A stretch of DNA of 64,000 nucleotides from positions 8,670,501-8,734,500 of the forward strand of contig JAFFSR010000227.1 in the NCBI GenBank assembly GCA_017163975.1. Reading direction: 5' to 3'. The first letter of the stretch is position 1; every line of letters begins with the position of its first letter. The position numbers and the translations under genes were made by a program. Positions 36,735 to 49,862 of this stretch are shown here, piece after piece. The stretch comes from Anastatus disparis. Lineage: Eukaryota > Arthropoda > Insecta > Hymenoptera > Eupelmidae. Below the pieces are notes generated by a model that searched no databases, was not told the origin of the DNA, and saw only the letters and a list, made by a program, of their open reading frames with translations.

Positions 36735-39700
36735 ATATTTCTTCAATTAATTTTTATTGTACTTATTGTTTTACTTGTTATAAAATTTATGATTTTTACT
36801 ATAATATAAATTTAATTTTATATGTGGTCTGTGTGTTTTTATATTTAATATTTACCTGAAGATTCAAATAAACTATTTTTTTATTATTCAAGTACTGGTG
36901 TTTATTTATTTTCCTAATTAACAGGCTGAAGTTGAAAACATAAATACGTAATTATTAAAACTCGTTCCAATATTACAAAAAAAAATATTAGATTACACGC
37001 TGTACAAAAGTAATTGGATAATTTTTCCATTGTGAAAGGTTTTAATTTCAATACGAAATCATTCCGACATTTCATGCAACACATTGTAAATTCTTACTTT
37101 AACATTATTTTAGTTTATCACTTTGAAAAGTTACATTATCGTATATTATAAAAAGTATAAATGATATCGTTTCAAATATCTTTCACAAACATATTTTCAA
37201 TTATTTTATTTTTATCATCCGAATTAATTTATATTTTCGATGTAATTTTGTAAATTTCTTTTTAACGCAATCGATATTTCCAATTATAAATTGTTGTTAT
37301 TATTAATTAACTGATAACAATTTTATTTGCAAACAAATTTTCTATTGATCGAGAACAAATTAGCTTTCGCATTATTACAAAATCACTGTTTGTAAAAGAT
37401 TGTTAAATAAATTGGTTGTTGTATTAGGTAATACAGAATTGCAAATCATCAATAAATTGTTTAATAATTGAGAAAGTTTACAACTATGAATATACGAATA
37501 GCTTGTTAAATCAATAGAGTCGAAAACTTCTAATACACTGATAAATAATAAATGTTTTGGTACTTTATATCGGTGCTATGACTTCAGTATTTATCGCAAA
37601 AGTTTGTGGATTAATTTTACAATCATAAATTTCAATGATTATGTTCTAAATATGATCTCTTTTATTAATTGCGTATAGCATACATGTATTTTTAAACGTT
37701 TTTTCTTTTTATTGAAAAATTAATAGTTTCATAAAAATATAATAATAAAAGATTTCTTTTCGAAAAATTCAATCTGAAAATTAAAGATGATTGAAAAAAT
37801 TCATTTAACAGTTTTGTATGTCTATGTTTGTATATAATTTCGAAGCTTTAAAAATATTCGGATCAAAATGGAGTATACGTTCTGATTTTTGTAATAACAT
37901 GTAATTTTGTACCTTCTATTTAAAATTTATCTGAAATTGTTAGCACAGAAATTAGGCTACATGCCGCAAATAAATTTTAAGAAATCCTTTCTTGAAATAT
38001 CTAAAAATAAGTAGCGTTAAAAATGCATTTCTTTCTCGAAATAACAAAAAAAGAAATTGAAAGAAATTGTATTTAAAAAGACAGTATTGTTTTTTAAACA
38101 GAAACTCATTAAAATTTTTTCAAATGAACCAAAATAAATCTAAAGAAATAAAAAAAATATTGATAAAGGAATTAAATTGTTATTGACATCCATTAATATT
38201 TTACACTAACATTACTCTTTCCACGCATTTGATCCCTTTTGTTATAGTGTATCCATTACATTACGGCGAATCCCCGTAATTGTTTAATCTTCAAATTGGT
38301 TTCGACTTTGTGAAAGTAATCGCAGTATTCGCTCTCCATCCATGTATATGTATACCCACACACATCTACACAAGCGTACATACTCTCACGTACATGTATA
38401 AAAACTAACAAAAAAAAAGAGTGAGATGCAAAAGCTCTCAAGAGAGCCATATCAAAATTAAGTCAATCAGATGCTCGTGCTCTCGTAGGTGCGCTTTTAA
38501 AAGCGAAAAGCGGGGATGCCTCGGCCGAGTTACGGGGGCACAAAACGAGGGAAAATTAAAGCCTTGCCATTGCTTTCTAGAAAACGAAAAGGAAAAGGTT
38601 ATATAGAGCTGGGAGGAAATGAAAATCGAAGTCCTAGTAGGTACGTGCTGGGCATGCATACTTGTATATATATCTAACCTTCTATTTTCTTTTCTCTACT
38701 CGTCTTCGATCCTTCTATTTTCCTTTTTTTTCTTTTTTTTTTAACTCATATACTGTTACTTCTTTTTTTTTTCCTTTTTTTTTCTATTGCAAGCTCTTCG
38801 AACGTTATTTGCATTAAAAGCTTTAGTAGAAGTATAACTATGTATAGTTTGAGTGTTCCAGGGTACATAAGGGCATTGGAATATGTATGATGAAGGAGAG
38901 AAAAACTGCACCTTCGCATATATCTAGTCGCCACGTACTCGCTAATTCGCACATGAAAGATCGGCATTTTTCATCGAGCGCGTAAGAGAAAATTCGATTT
39001 TTTTTTTTTTTTTTACATTTACTCATTTTTTTTGCGAAAGCTTTCGGATTTTCGTATTTTTTTTTTCTCTCACCGCTAGCGGATTCTTTTTTTTTTCTCT
39101 CTTCCGATGGTGGCGGTTCTCGTGCGACCTCGTTATGCGCTTTTTTTTCGATTCTATAGAAATTTGCCGACATGATAACGCGCTAGCGCGGAAGGCGAAT
39201 TTTCTAGGGAATTAATTGACGGGCTGTCCTATTTTATTATTTTTTTTTCTTTATATAAATCGATTGTGAAAAGGGCGATTGTTCGCGGTAATGAAAGAGA
39301 TTCTTTGTTCTAATTTCTTTTTTAAAGAGATTTATATTCATAATTGAATTAAATGTTTATTTTAAAGATATTATATTGTAAATGAATATTAAACTTAAAA
39401 TTTTTTTCTTTTAATACAAACATTGATAATATTTTTATTTTTTGTTTGTTTTGTTGAAGTGTAACTAATTAAAATTTTGATTCATTGTTTAACTACTCAT
39501 AGGATAAAAAAATCATAGATATTTTATTTTATGCAGTCAAAGTGAAATAAAATTTTAAAATATCATATGAAAGTACGTGTAATCAAGTATTTACATTAGT
39601 TAACGTAAATACAAAAGTTTAAAAAATTTTTTAATGAAATTGTATTACATATACAAAACATTGAAATATAATATAAACTAATATTAATAAATAAGAATAT

Positions 39701-39978
39701 CTATTAACAGGATCATATAATCTTTTAAAATTTTTAATAAAATTTCAAAAAACTAAAATTTTGCGAAAAGAAAATACTTTTTAAAATCAAATCTATTTTT
39801 GATAAGAAATATTTTTATCAAAAGTCGCATAAATTGAATGGAAAATTGAAAAGCGCTATTAACTTTTCTAATAATACGCTGCACACTTATTTATGAGATA
39901 AAAAAGTTATTTTTATTTTATCGTTTTAATATTTCTAAAATTTAGCAAATATATCACGTTATCAAAATATTAAGCAGT
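36735..39978. other. AT-rich non-coding stretch
   Basis: No genomic poly(A) tract or direct repeat marks the end of the PAP retrocopy, which suggests it is old. A more mixed island lies at about 38260-39300, with several T runs (38730-38790, 38998-39014, 39057-39100). No exon is recognised. Confidence 0.5.
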
Positions 39979-40175
39979 GAGGTTGTCAGTGGCTCACTCG
40001 CTAGAGCGTTGGATTCGTAACCTCGAGGATTCGAGTTCGAATCCCGCTCTCGGCGGCTGATTGATACAAGCACCTCTGTAAACTATACATGTACTATGTT
40101 CACAAACACACTGAACAACCTCCGTCGCTGATTAGCATCTTAATGATATCATAAATACAGCGATGTTAAATAAAT
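39979..40175 (+). mobile_element. tRNA-derived SINE, copy 4
   Basis: Plus-strand copy. The opening GAGGTTGTCAGTGGCTCAC holds the A box, and GAGTTCGAATCCCGC is the B box. The anticodon-loop-like segment is TTCGTAA. The opening arm GAGGTTGTCAGTG pairs with CACTGAACAACCTC at 40109-40122. Compared with copy 2, both arms have changed together, so pairing is retained. The 3' end is GCGATGTTAAATAAAT. Confidence 0.88.
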
Positions 40176-42297
40176 TTGAAAAAAAAACAACAATTCATTA
40201 ATTATGGCTGTAATTTCTATTTTTTATCACTTTCAGTAACAAATTTTCAGAAAGTAATCATTATTTTGTTATTGTATTGTACAATTTTACTTTTTAAATA
40301 TATTTTTATAACTTTGAAATCACATAAATTGATGACATTGTACTTGATTATGGATAATAATAAACACTATACTTACAAAGAGTTTACTCATCCTTTAAAT
40401 CATAAATTTGTTGGAAACTCCAAAACTGATTGTTAATCTTTAGAGGTCCATTCAAATTTAAATATTTTAAAAAAATTTTAATAAACTCATAACTTTTATA
40501 ATTCCTCAATCGATAGTTTTAATTTTATATAGTTTTAGTTTTATAGTAAAAATATTATTTATTTAGCAATATATTCTATGTCGATTATAGCATAAGCATT
40601 GTCAATTATTGGAATTTCACTAATCAAACTTCAAAGAGATACCAAATTTTTTAATAAGTAGTTATTATGTTGTGTTATCTAATTAGAGTTTACGTTCATT
40701 ATTCTTGCTTAAGTACTATGTAAATAATTATCTTTACGATAAGCATTGCACAAATAAACATTAATAACGTGTAAATAAGACACAAAGAAGAAATAAGTTG
40801 TAAATCATATAGTTACTTTATACAGTAGAATTTTTGTTCCATACAATAAATGTATTGATAGAGATACACGATTATACAATCTTTCTTCTATGAAACTTTT
40901 GAAAATCAAGTGATCTCATTGAAAAAACATTACTTGCCTTACATTCGTGCGCTCATTGATGTTATATACTTCTCGTCGATTCTTCCTCTTCTGATTCACG
41001 TCAAGATCTTAGCAAGTAATCACTTACGCGACGACGTCGACGATATCGTCGTCAACGGCAAACAAGAATAAAAAAAAAAAAAGAGTACGCAAAAAATAAA
41101 AAAGGAGAGTCTTGAACACTCGAGACGTCGACTATCGGTAGCTGTGCGGTTCGCTCGCAATGAGAGAAAAAGAGAGAAAGACATTACTTCTTTACTTTTT
41201 GCCTTCTTTTTTTTTATCATGTGCTTTCTACACTTCAAAGTCCCTCTTTCTACATCTTGCACAAGTATATAAGAGAGAAGAAGATAAAAAAAAAGCAAAG
41301 TCCGGATAAGACGATGAGATTGGCAAACATGGTTGCCTCGGCAACGCATCCAACAGAGAAAGATAGCTTCTTTTTTTATTAAAAAAAAAAAAAAATCAAA
41401 TGGGCAGAAAAAGCATACACGTTGCTCCTTGTCCATGCCACATGGGAACAACGAAAGGGCTTTGCGCGTGTATGCATACGTACAATCTGCATCATGAAAA
41501 TTAATAACTAACAGAATGATGAAAATGGATGCGCGTTATAATATGCGTTTCTTTATGAATATGCTTTTTTAGGGCTTGCGTAAACTTTTTTGATGGATTT
41601 TATATATCGATAATAAATTTAATTAAAGAGACGTTTTTTTTAATTTTTTTATTTTAAAGCTTTGTAATCACAGTTTGCAATACGCTTCGAATACTTTTAA
41701 ATTAGAGGGTTTAATTGCATTTTTTCATTATTATTAAATTCTTTGCGAGGGAAAAAAAGAATTAAAAACGTTTCACCATTAATGGAATATAAATACTGAA
41801 AAAATAATGATTTTTTGTATGTGCAAAAATGAATTTAATATGAAAATTGAAAAAAAAAAATTTTTAATTTGATTATTAAAAAATACATTGTAAAAATATA
41901 AATTATTGTGAAAGAATTTCAAATAAAAATAATGCCATTAATGATTTCAAACCAATCAATTAAAACAATTATTTTATCGATACTAGTTGGTTTGAAAAGT
42001 TTTATTAGGATTTAATTTAAAGAACTTAGTTTAATCTTTTGATTTCGAACACATTTTTACTTTTCGAATTGTTAACTTTGAACTTTAAAGGTTTGTTAAC
42101 TTAATAGTCATTGTAACAATTATAACATAAAATAATATAGTCTAAAGGAAACTTTAAAATAATATTAAAATATTACATCACAATCTTATTTAACATAAGA
42201 TATGTAATATAACAAAATATTATTCATTTTAAATAATTTGTATATATTATTAAAAATATATTATCTCTGCAACCATAAAGTTTTTTTTTATTGTTTT
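40176..42297. other. AT-rich non-coding stretch
   Basis: No gene is recognised. A mixed island at about 40960-41560 contains oligo-A runs and purine tracts. Its 143-codon minus-strand frame is Phe/Ser/Leu-rich low-complexity translation. Confidence 0.5.
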
Positions 42298-42494
42298 TAT
42301 TTTATTTAACGTCGCTGTGTTTAAGCTATCATTGCGATGCTAATAAGCGACGGAGATTTGCAGTGTGTTTATGAACATGGCACATGTATCGTACAGTGGT
42401 GCTTGCGTCATTCAGCCGCCGAGAGCGGGATTCGAACTCGAGTCCTCGAGATTATGAATCCATCGCTCTACCGAGTGAGCCACTGAGAGACCTC
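42298..42494 (-). mobile_element. tRNA-derived SINE, copy 5
   Basis: Minus-strand copy. Reading the minus strand, GAGGTCTCTCAGTGGCTCAC opens it and GAGTTCGAATCCCGCTCTC is the B box region. A GGCGGCTGAATGA linker and a mid body related to copy 4 follow, and the 3' end is GCGACGTTAAATAAAA. The family's 3' hairpin (CGTCGCTTATTAGC against GCTTAAACACAGCGACG) is intact. Confidence 0.88.
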
Positions 42495-45400
42495 TGTTAC
42501 GATATTTATTTTTAATAATTTCAACATTCGAATTCAACGTGATTATATTTTCACTGAATTTTTATTAAAGTATTTTAAATAATGGTATTTAGCAGAATCG
42601 ATAAAAGCACTCAACTATAAAAAATGAAAAATAAAATGATAAATTATCAGGTCATTGTATGTATTATTCAAGCATTATTATTTATAATTACCATTCATAA
42701 AGCATCGGCTCTGAAGCTAAGCTTTTTAATATTTTATATTTAGTACAATTAAAATTTTTTCGGTTCAATTAATAAAAAGCTTTTATCTTTAATAATCTTT
42801 GTGATCAATTCATGAAAAAAAATTCGATTTACATTATTTTGTCAAATATTTTTACATCAAAATTAAAATTATAGATAAATTGCAAAAATTTAACGAATTC
42901 CATTATTATGTGATAAATCATTGTGAATAAAAAATTTTTCAATTAAAATTCAAATATGAAAATGCGTAAACACTTGTTACGAGAAAAACAAAAGGTAAAA
43001 AAATAACGGCAAATGTAATAATTCAGTGCTTTAAACAGATTTGAAATAATAGTTCAATTTGTACAGAACTAAAAGTTTATTGCCCTAGATTAGGTTCAAC
43101 TCTCAAAACTCTTTATAAAGTTTCGAGCAGGTATTTAATCGGCTTTCTCGAACAACTTATAACTAAATTTTCCAAATGACGAGCATTATTACAAACATTC
43201 ATACAAATTTTAATCCGATTCTTTTTTTCATTTTTTATTCATACTTGAAACTTTTTTTCATTTTGAGAAGTTCATTAGCATCCACTTTTAAGCTTATAAG
43301 CACTTGGAAACTTTTTAATTTTGCATAATTAGAAAATCATAGTTAAGTATATGATTCTTGTTTTGAATAATAAACACTGCATGGCTGGGTATATTTGATT
43401 TAATACAATAGACTTATTAGATACAGTTAAGTATATTACAAATGCAATGATTTTAAGATAAGTACTATACGTTTTTTTGCAGTATATGCGTATATGTAAT
43501 TGTATCTAAATAAAATATTGTATATGAAATGATAAATGAAAGTGAACAAAAGTAAAACAACATTGTACCTGTAACGGATAATAAGTGCTGCAACCCAAAT
43601 AGAAAATTGAGCATGATCTGGGCAGAATTTCTGGTCATCAAAAGTTAAAATGACACCTATTTAGAAATAATGGAAATTCTTTGAACAAAATTTTTAAATA
43701 AGTGTCATTTTACTTACCATTAACCAGAAATTCGGCCCAAAACATGGTCAGTTTTCTTCCATAGAATTTTTTATTATTTATATCAAAAAGTACACCTATC
43801 ATCTTTAAATATTATTCAAAATAAAACTTTAAAGTATTAAATTTATATCAATGGCGTTTAGTTATTCATCGTCTCTTTCATACCTGCATCTAGCTCTAAA
43901 ATAGTTGAAAATATCATAAAACTAATTACGTAATACCGAAAACACGGGGGCCACTGAAAAGCTTTCCCATCTAATTAGTATAACACGATGTTTATGCACT
44001 CATTATTTAACCATTAATGATAATACGATTATGCAAAATAACAACACAATGGAAAACTTTGGAGATACTAAAATGAAAACAGAACAAAAAGAAAAAAGAA
44101 TTTTACTCCCCTAATACACTATAACAATGTATAACTCATAATAGGATTAAGTGACATTACTTGCTTTTTGCAGAAATGAGAAAAAAAAAAGAATGGAGGC
44201 TCGTATAATACAATACGAAAGACGTTATAGTTCATTTCGAAACAAATACTCTTTGCTCCTTCGTCACTCTGGATGTAAACTCGACAAAAGAAAAGGAGCC
44301 AAAGAATCAGGAAGGATTAGAGGATATAAAAAGAAAGGCGCGTCGAGTCGTCGAAATTCGGCTAGCTTTACCAAAAGAAGAAAAAAAAAAGAAACGATGA
44401 TCAGCCGTCGGAAGGAAAAAGAATAAAAAAAGAGTGCTCTTGAAATAAAGATAAAAAAAGAAAGAAAGGAAGAAAGTAGGTGAAGCATAAAGAAAGAAAA
44501 GATGGAATAGAGCATATAGAGGGAAAAGCTCGAGTAAGGAGGAAGTAAACAAAAAAGAAAAGAAGAAGAGGGATGAGATAGGTCGGGTGGTGCATACTGA
44601 AAAGAAACGAGGTGAATGGCAGATAAGAAAGAGAAGCACGGGAATATTACGACTAAAGCCTCAAGAAAAAAGAAAAGAGTCATAGAGTGGAAGGGAAAGA
44701 AAGGCCGAAAAAAAAGGAGAGAAGGCTGGCATCTTTTTTAATTTTATGCTTAGAAAGAGGTCGAGCTTGAAACTTTCCTTTCAAAGAGTTAATGATGGTC
44801 AGTGAATATTGTTTGATGTTTATGCACTTTTATATCTCTATCCCTCCGGTTAATTATAAATTTGATATCAAATAACACAATTAAGAATTAATGAGATTAT
44901 GATGAATTTGATATTAAATCAATAGAACATCTGATTTTAACCAACGCTTCATCTTTCTATCAATCATTAATGATATCCAAAATTATATATTCCTAATTAA
45001 AGGTTATTATAAATTTCGGAATCTCCGGTGCAAATATTCCAGAATGTAAATTGAAAAAGAAAAGCGTAAAAATCACGGGTCAGTGAAAATATCAGCGAGG
45101 ATCCCTAGCGAATCAAAAAAAAAAGAGTGTGTATTTTCGGTAACTAGCGTTTGTATCTCGAGAGAATTGAAGTACCGTTTTTCGCGTGTGCAGTGTTGTG
45201 TTGCATTATTTCGAAAAAGGGAAATAGAAAAAATTTTTTTTCGACTCGCTAAAAATACGTTGCTGTTATAGTCTCGGACACATACGGGCGCGCAATGGGA
45301 CTCTGAGGCATTTCGTAATTGTCGAGTTAATTACCAGAGGGTTCTGGAAGAGATTAACAAGTATGAAAGAGCTGACCTGCTTTTTTTTTTTAATTGTCGC

Positions 45401-46780
45401 TAGGGAAATGTGCCAGGGGTAAATAGTCTAAGAGTTTTGAGTAGATTTTTCATATTAGATCATAAAATATACTTGGTATTTAAATACGAATGATTACTTT
45501 ATTTAAGTTATTATCTAATTGAATTTTTTTATCGAGAAACTGTTCCGATAATTAATTAAATAAATGAAGAAATAAAATTTCTAACAAAAGATACCATCAC
45601 CGATCGATAGTAATAAACCTAATTAAAAAGATTCTTGAAATTAATACTTAAGATAAATAAAAATCGGAGTAACCGTGACTTATCTTACTTTAGCCTTAAT
45701 CCACTTACGAGATCTTCAAACAATTTCTTAAACCAGTATATCACGATCCTCTTAAGCCATTAAAAAGTCACGGAGCCCACATTATCCGCTCACCATTAAC
45801 CATTTAAGTATCATATCTTAGCTTCTTATATATATATACACACGCCCCTTTACCATGTTGGTTGCAAAATATCTCGGAGCTTCCGCAATTTCTCAACTGA
45901 AATTAGTTAACGCGCGACATCCGGTACTATAAGCAACGTCATCGCAAACAAGAAATGCTTGCGCCTTCATACACTAACGTTATACAGTAGTAGTAGTAGT
46001 AGTGGCACTAGCAAGCTGTCGCTATTGCCTTAAATGTATATATAACACGATCAGTAGACCATTACGCGAGATTAGTTACGTCTCGAAAATTAATATCTAC
46101 GCTTTAAGCACCAAGGAGGGGAGACTTAAAGGAATGGAGTATATGGTGCGGCACACATGGATTCCTCCTCCTGCTCTCTCATCTACTTTGGGGAGAAAGC
46201 TCGAAAGCACATAATGCTAACTGATACCACTATCTTATGTAAACAGGAATTGTGAGCTTAGTATATAACATTGGAATATTCAAGCTTATGTGTACATTGT
46301 TTAGGTGTACGTTAGGTTGAAAGCTTTTTCGTATACGTTATACATAGAAATAGCTGTGCACAAGACTGAAAAGACAAAAACTAAAATATAATATTCAATA
46401 AATGAATCGAGTACGTTTTAATCAACTTAATGCACGAGCTCGGAAAGAGGATTAAATGTAAACATTGCACTGCCTTAGCAGAAATTGATAGTTAAGCTAT
46501 ATTATTAGATGATTGAAAATTGAATTTGAATCACGGGGTATTTAATTCCCTTTGAATGACGTTGCGAGTGCTAGAGTTTGATAATGAAAGAGATAGTGTG
46601 TTATTTATTATTAATATGTCCTGATTTACCTGAAATATATGTTGAACTTGAAAATAAAATTTTTATTTATGTAACTATAGTTTTCATTATTAAAATTGCA
46701 AAATTACAATCCTTTGATTTTTATATTTCAAGATACATATTCATATTTTAAAACTTTTGTGGTTTTTAAATACGATTACA
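42495..46780. other. AT-rich non-coding stretch
   Basis: A strongly polypurine segment covers about 44160-44730. It produces several overlapping low-complexity frames on both strands, none of which I accept as a gene. A (GTA)n run lies at about 45987-46002. A small hairpin element at 43593-43767 is listed separately. Confidence 0.5.
43593..43767. mobile_element. small inverted-repeat hairpin element
   Basis: Arms of about 65 bp, each containing a GAATTTCTGG block and an AAAATGACACYTATTTA block, flank a short AT-rich centre. Outer parts pair AGAAAATTGAGCATG with CATGGTCAGTTTTCTTCC with mismatches. It could be a MITE. The length also suits a hairpin RNA precursor, but nothing shows transcription. 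Confidence 0.6.
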
Positions 46781-47420
46781 CCCGCATAAAAAAAATTTGT
46801 ATTGCCAAGATATTGGTGAAACAATATCCAATATATTGCATTTATTTAATAATCCCTTGGCAAAATTTTTCCAATATTTCGCCAACATTTAGCATTTATC
46901 AATCCCTAGGGCCAAAACCCACATTATTCCCACATATTGACAATATATTGGATATTGCTGATATATTGGATATTGCTATATCAATATATGATAAATAATT
47001 TCAAATAAAAAATCAAAGTTTTACCACATTTAATTGAAAACTTTTTAACTTTTTTTTATATCATATCTATAAAGTATACAATATAGGTGATATTAAAATC
47101 TTTAATATAATATATAAAAATAAAATATTGGTAAATCAAATTCAGAAATCTTATTTTGCAAAACAAAAAATATATTTAATAAAATAATTTTTCAAGTCAA
47201 ATTTTACGAATATAAATATAACAAAAAATCTATTATACTAATTGTATATTTACATTACAATTTGGTTGAAATAATTTCTGAGTAACAGAAATGTTAAATC
47301 AAATTTAATCAACACAAATCGACTTATGTCATTTTTGTAAATAAGAAAAAGATTAAATCATTTTTAATTTTAATAAATACAACTTAAAGAAAATAGTTCA
47401 TATATTTTATTGTTCAAAAT
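46781..47420 (+). repeat. left 640-bp terminal inverted repeat
   Basis: It matches the right repeat almost base for base. Two substitutions that I noticed are A/G at the sixth base and a change that turns Asp into Gly in the translated frame. Subterminal ATATTGGATATTGC motifs lie at about 46940-46978. Confidence 0.95.
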
Positions 47421-47982
47421 TTAATCGCCCAAAAAAGTACCATTTACAGCTTACCTATGTACGGTCCCTGGCGTCGCAGGTCAGCGCGCGGGTGCGCGTA
47501 TACAGTACTTTTAGAGCGATTAATGGGTAATGTACTCATTATAAATACTGTCGGCAATTAATGTAATCTTTAAGTTTACATTTTAATAAACAATTTAAGC
47601 TATTGTGAGTAAAAATTAAAGCAGTAGAAGCTGAGCTATAAGCTGTCAAACTTTTGAAAAATCGCGTTTTTTCAAACTGTGATTGTTTTCTGCCGATTTA
47701 GCGCATTTTAGCAATATGTTCATGAGAACCTTTTTTGCTCAAAATAACTTAAGAAACATGATAAAATTTTTTTTTCTAGAAAAAACGCATTTTTATAATT
47801 TGTTTATAAAAATTGTTAATAATTATTAAATGCGCTATTTTCAGACTTTCTACCCAAAAAAATTCGAAATCGGCAGGTCGAAATATAAAAAAAACCTGGT
47901 TAGAATCGAGGACCTTGGTCGGCCACGACTTATGTAGTTTGCCCCTGGACTACCGGTTAATGTAATGAATTTTGGTATAATT

Positions 47983-48570
47983 TTAGAGCATTGTTGGTCC
48001 CTCTACATCGCAAACTTTAATATTACTAAGATACGTTTGTTGACTGTGCAGAATGGTTTCGCTATCAGTTCGCAAAGTTAATTTCTTTTCAAAAGGGTAT
48101 ACTCTTGATTTGTCAATCAAAATGCTTTCCTGTTTGCATATTTGACAAGCGAATTCACCGTTGTATTGACACATATTTCGAAAAATTGCTGTAGCTGGCA
48201 AGTTGCACGTGCCATTTAAAATTATACCTTTAACATTAATAGGTTTATCTACGTTGGGTACTTTAAAATCTATACCTTTATACAATTTTTTTAATGAATT
48301 TTTTAAGGAAGTTAAAAAGAGATTAACTTTAGGTTTCAGTTTTCTAAACCACAAGCCAATTAACAACACATTTTCAATATTATGTTGTTCTTTGTAAGGA
48401 AATTCATTAATTGTTAAATAAAACGTCCAAATATTGTATTTGGAAGATTTAAAAATTCTAACGCCGTCAGAATACCATGTAAAAGATATATTGTTGGGAT
48501 CACTTAATATTTTATTTGGACGGAGCATTTCTTGATACAGCAAACCATCATAAATATCAGAATAGTACAT
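47983..48570 (-). pseudogene. Tnp2-family transposase fragment
   Basis: This 195-codon frame matches the Tnp2 transposase domain of CACTA/EnSpm elements as found in invertebrates. A WYSDGVRIFKSSK block (about residues 32-44) is followed by IWTFYLTINEFPY (about 47-59), a GLWF block (about 72-75), and a zinc-ribbon-like CQYNGEFACQICKQ (about 138-151). Full transposases of this group are several times longer. Here the C-terminal part runs into a stop just beyond GPTML, and the upstream part is replaced by unrelated sequence. I therefore call it a non-functional remnant, although this segment has no internal stop. It normally cuts at the terminal repeats. Confidence 0.8.
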
Positions 48571-48591
48571 TGTTAACCAAGGGAGTAAAAT

Positions 48592-48667
48592 AGGTGATTT
48601 TTGCCTGAGTCGAGTTTGAAGCCTGAGCGAAGCGAGGGCGACAATAAAGACGAGGGCAAAAACACCT
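48592..48667. repeat. hairpin module inside the transposon
   Basis: AGGTGATTTTTGCCTGAGTCG pairs imperfectly with the GACGAGGGCAAAAACACCT end. The centre carries GAGCGAAGCGAGGGCGACAA, closely similar to the core of the hairpin at 15365-15486. Confidence 0.75.
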
Positions 48668-48864
48668 TTACTTCCGTAGATAACATATTACTTTTTCATA
48701 CACGAAGGGCGTCAAATTTAGCCACATTAAAAATAAATTCATAAATAATACAAAAAATAACGGCATTAATAGATGATAAAATTAAAATGAAAATGAGAAA
48801 ATAAGACTGTCGAATTTGCCTCGGCAAGAAGCAGTTGGGTACGAAAGGAGGAAAATTAAAGAAA

Positions 48865-49535
48865 TTGCCCACGAACCCATCAGCCCATCGACAGATCAAC
48901 TCATCAAAACCAATGACCCATCGACTCATGAATCCATTGACCCATCATCCTGCTGATCCACGTACTCTTTGACCCATCTACCCATGCAACCATCAATTTA
49001 TTGAACCATGAACCTATCGACCCATTGATTTATTGACCAATTAACCCATTTACCCATGAATTCATCGATCAATAGACCTATCAACTCATCGACCCATTCA
49101 ACTTCTGACATCCACCAAAAAATTCATCCGTCCATCCATTAACCCATCAACGAATTCTTTTTTCCACTCATCAACAAATTCCGCCCATCAACCCATCGAC
49201 AAATTCATCTATCCGCCCAACGGACCGTCAACCAATCGACAAATTCATCTATCCGCCCATCGGCCCATAAACCCTTCGAAAAAATTCATCTATGCGCCCA
49301 TTAACCCATCGACTATTTCATTTATCCACCAATCAGTCTATCAACCCATCGATGTATTCATTTAGTGGTCCATCGACATTAATATTTATCCGCCCATCGA
49401 CCTATCGTCATATTTATCGATCTGTCCATCGAACCATTGAGCCGTCATTTTATCATCCCATGAATCCACCTATGAATTCATTGCACCATGCACCCATTAC
49501 TCAATTTATACATCGACTCATCCACCATTCAGTAT
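48865..49535 (+). repeat. degenerate CCATCGAC minisatellite
   Basis: About 670 bp consist of irregular repeats of an ACCCATCGACC-type 11-13-bp word (CCATCAACC, CCATTGACC, TCATCGACC and similar). Longer internal duplications such as AAATTCATCTATCCGCCCA recur at about 49200-49300. Translations of it are artefactual Ser/Pro/Ile/His/Arg-rich frames. It seems to have replaced the rest of the transposase gene. Confidence 0.9.
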
Positions 49536-49862
49536 AACTCTGAGACACGAAAAGTAAATTTCTTATTGGTAAAAATCAATTACGCTTATTAGAAAATTAC
49601 TTTTTTGCCCTTGGGTAAAAAAGAGCTATTTTAGCCTCTAAGAATAGACATCAAAAATTGAACTTCACGCCCTGAGTGTGAAAGAAAATTTTTTGAGCTT
49701 GAAGTGACTGATTTCTAGGACATTTAATTATTTTTTCGTAAAAATAAGGTCGTTTATATAATGTTTTTAATTGTGAAATTAAAGAAATTTCAAGAAAATA
49801 ATTTATTGAATTATTATTACATTAAAGACATAAAGAATCGTCATTATTCAAATTAATGAAAC

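Noticed and set aside
44151..44740. Overlapping frames of 64-139 codons on both strands
   Set aside because: They are translations of one polypurine tract: Lys/Arg/Glu on one strand, Phe/Ser/Leu on the other. No motif is present.
46696..46998. 100-codon frame and its near copy at 50285-50506
   Set aside because: Both lie in the transposon's terminal inverted repeats; the likeness is due to the repeat, not to a duplicated gene.
47880..47960. tRNA-like segment on the minus strand inside the CACTA-like element
   Set aside because: Only a loose B-box-like word (CCTCGATTCTAACC), with no cloverleaf.
49292..49537. Ser/His/Pro-rich 81-codon frame
   Set aside because: Translation of the CCATCGAC minisatellite.
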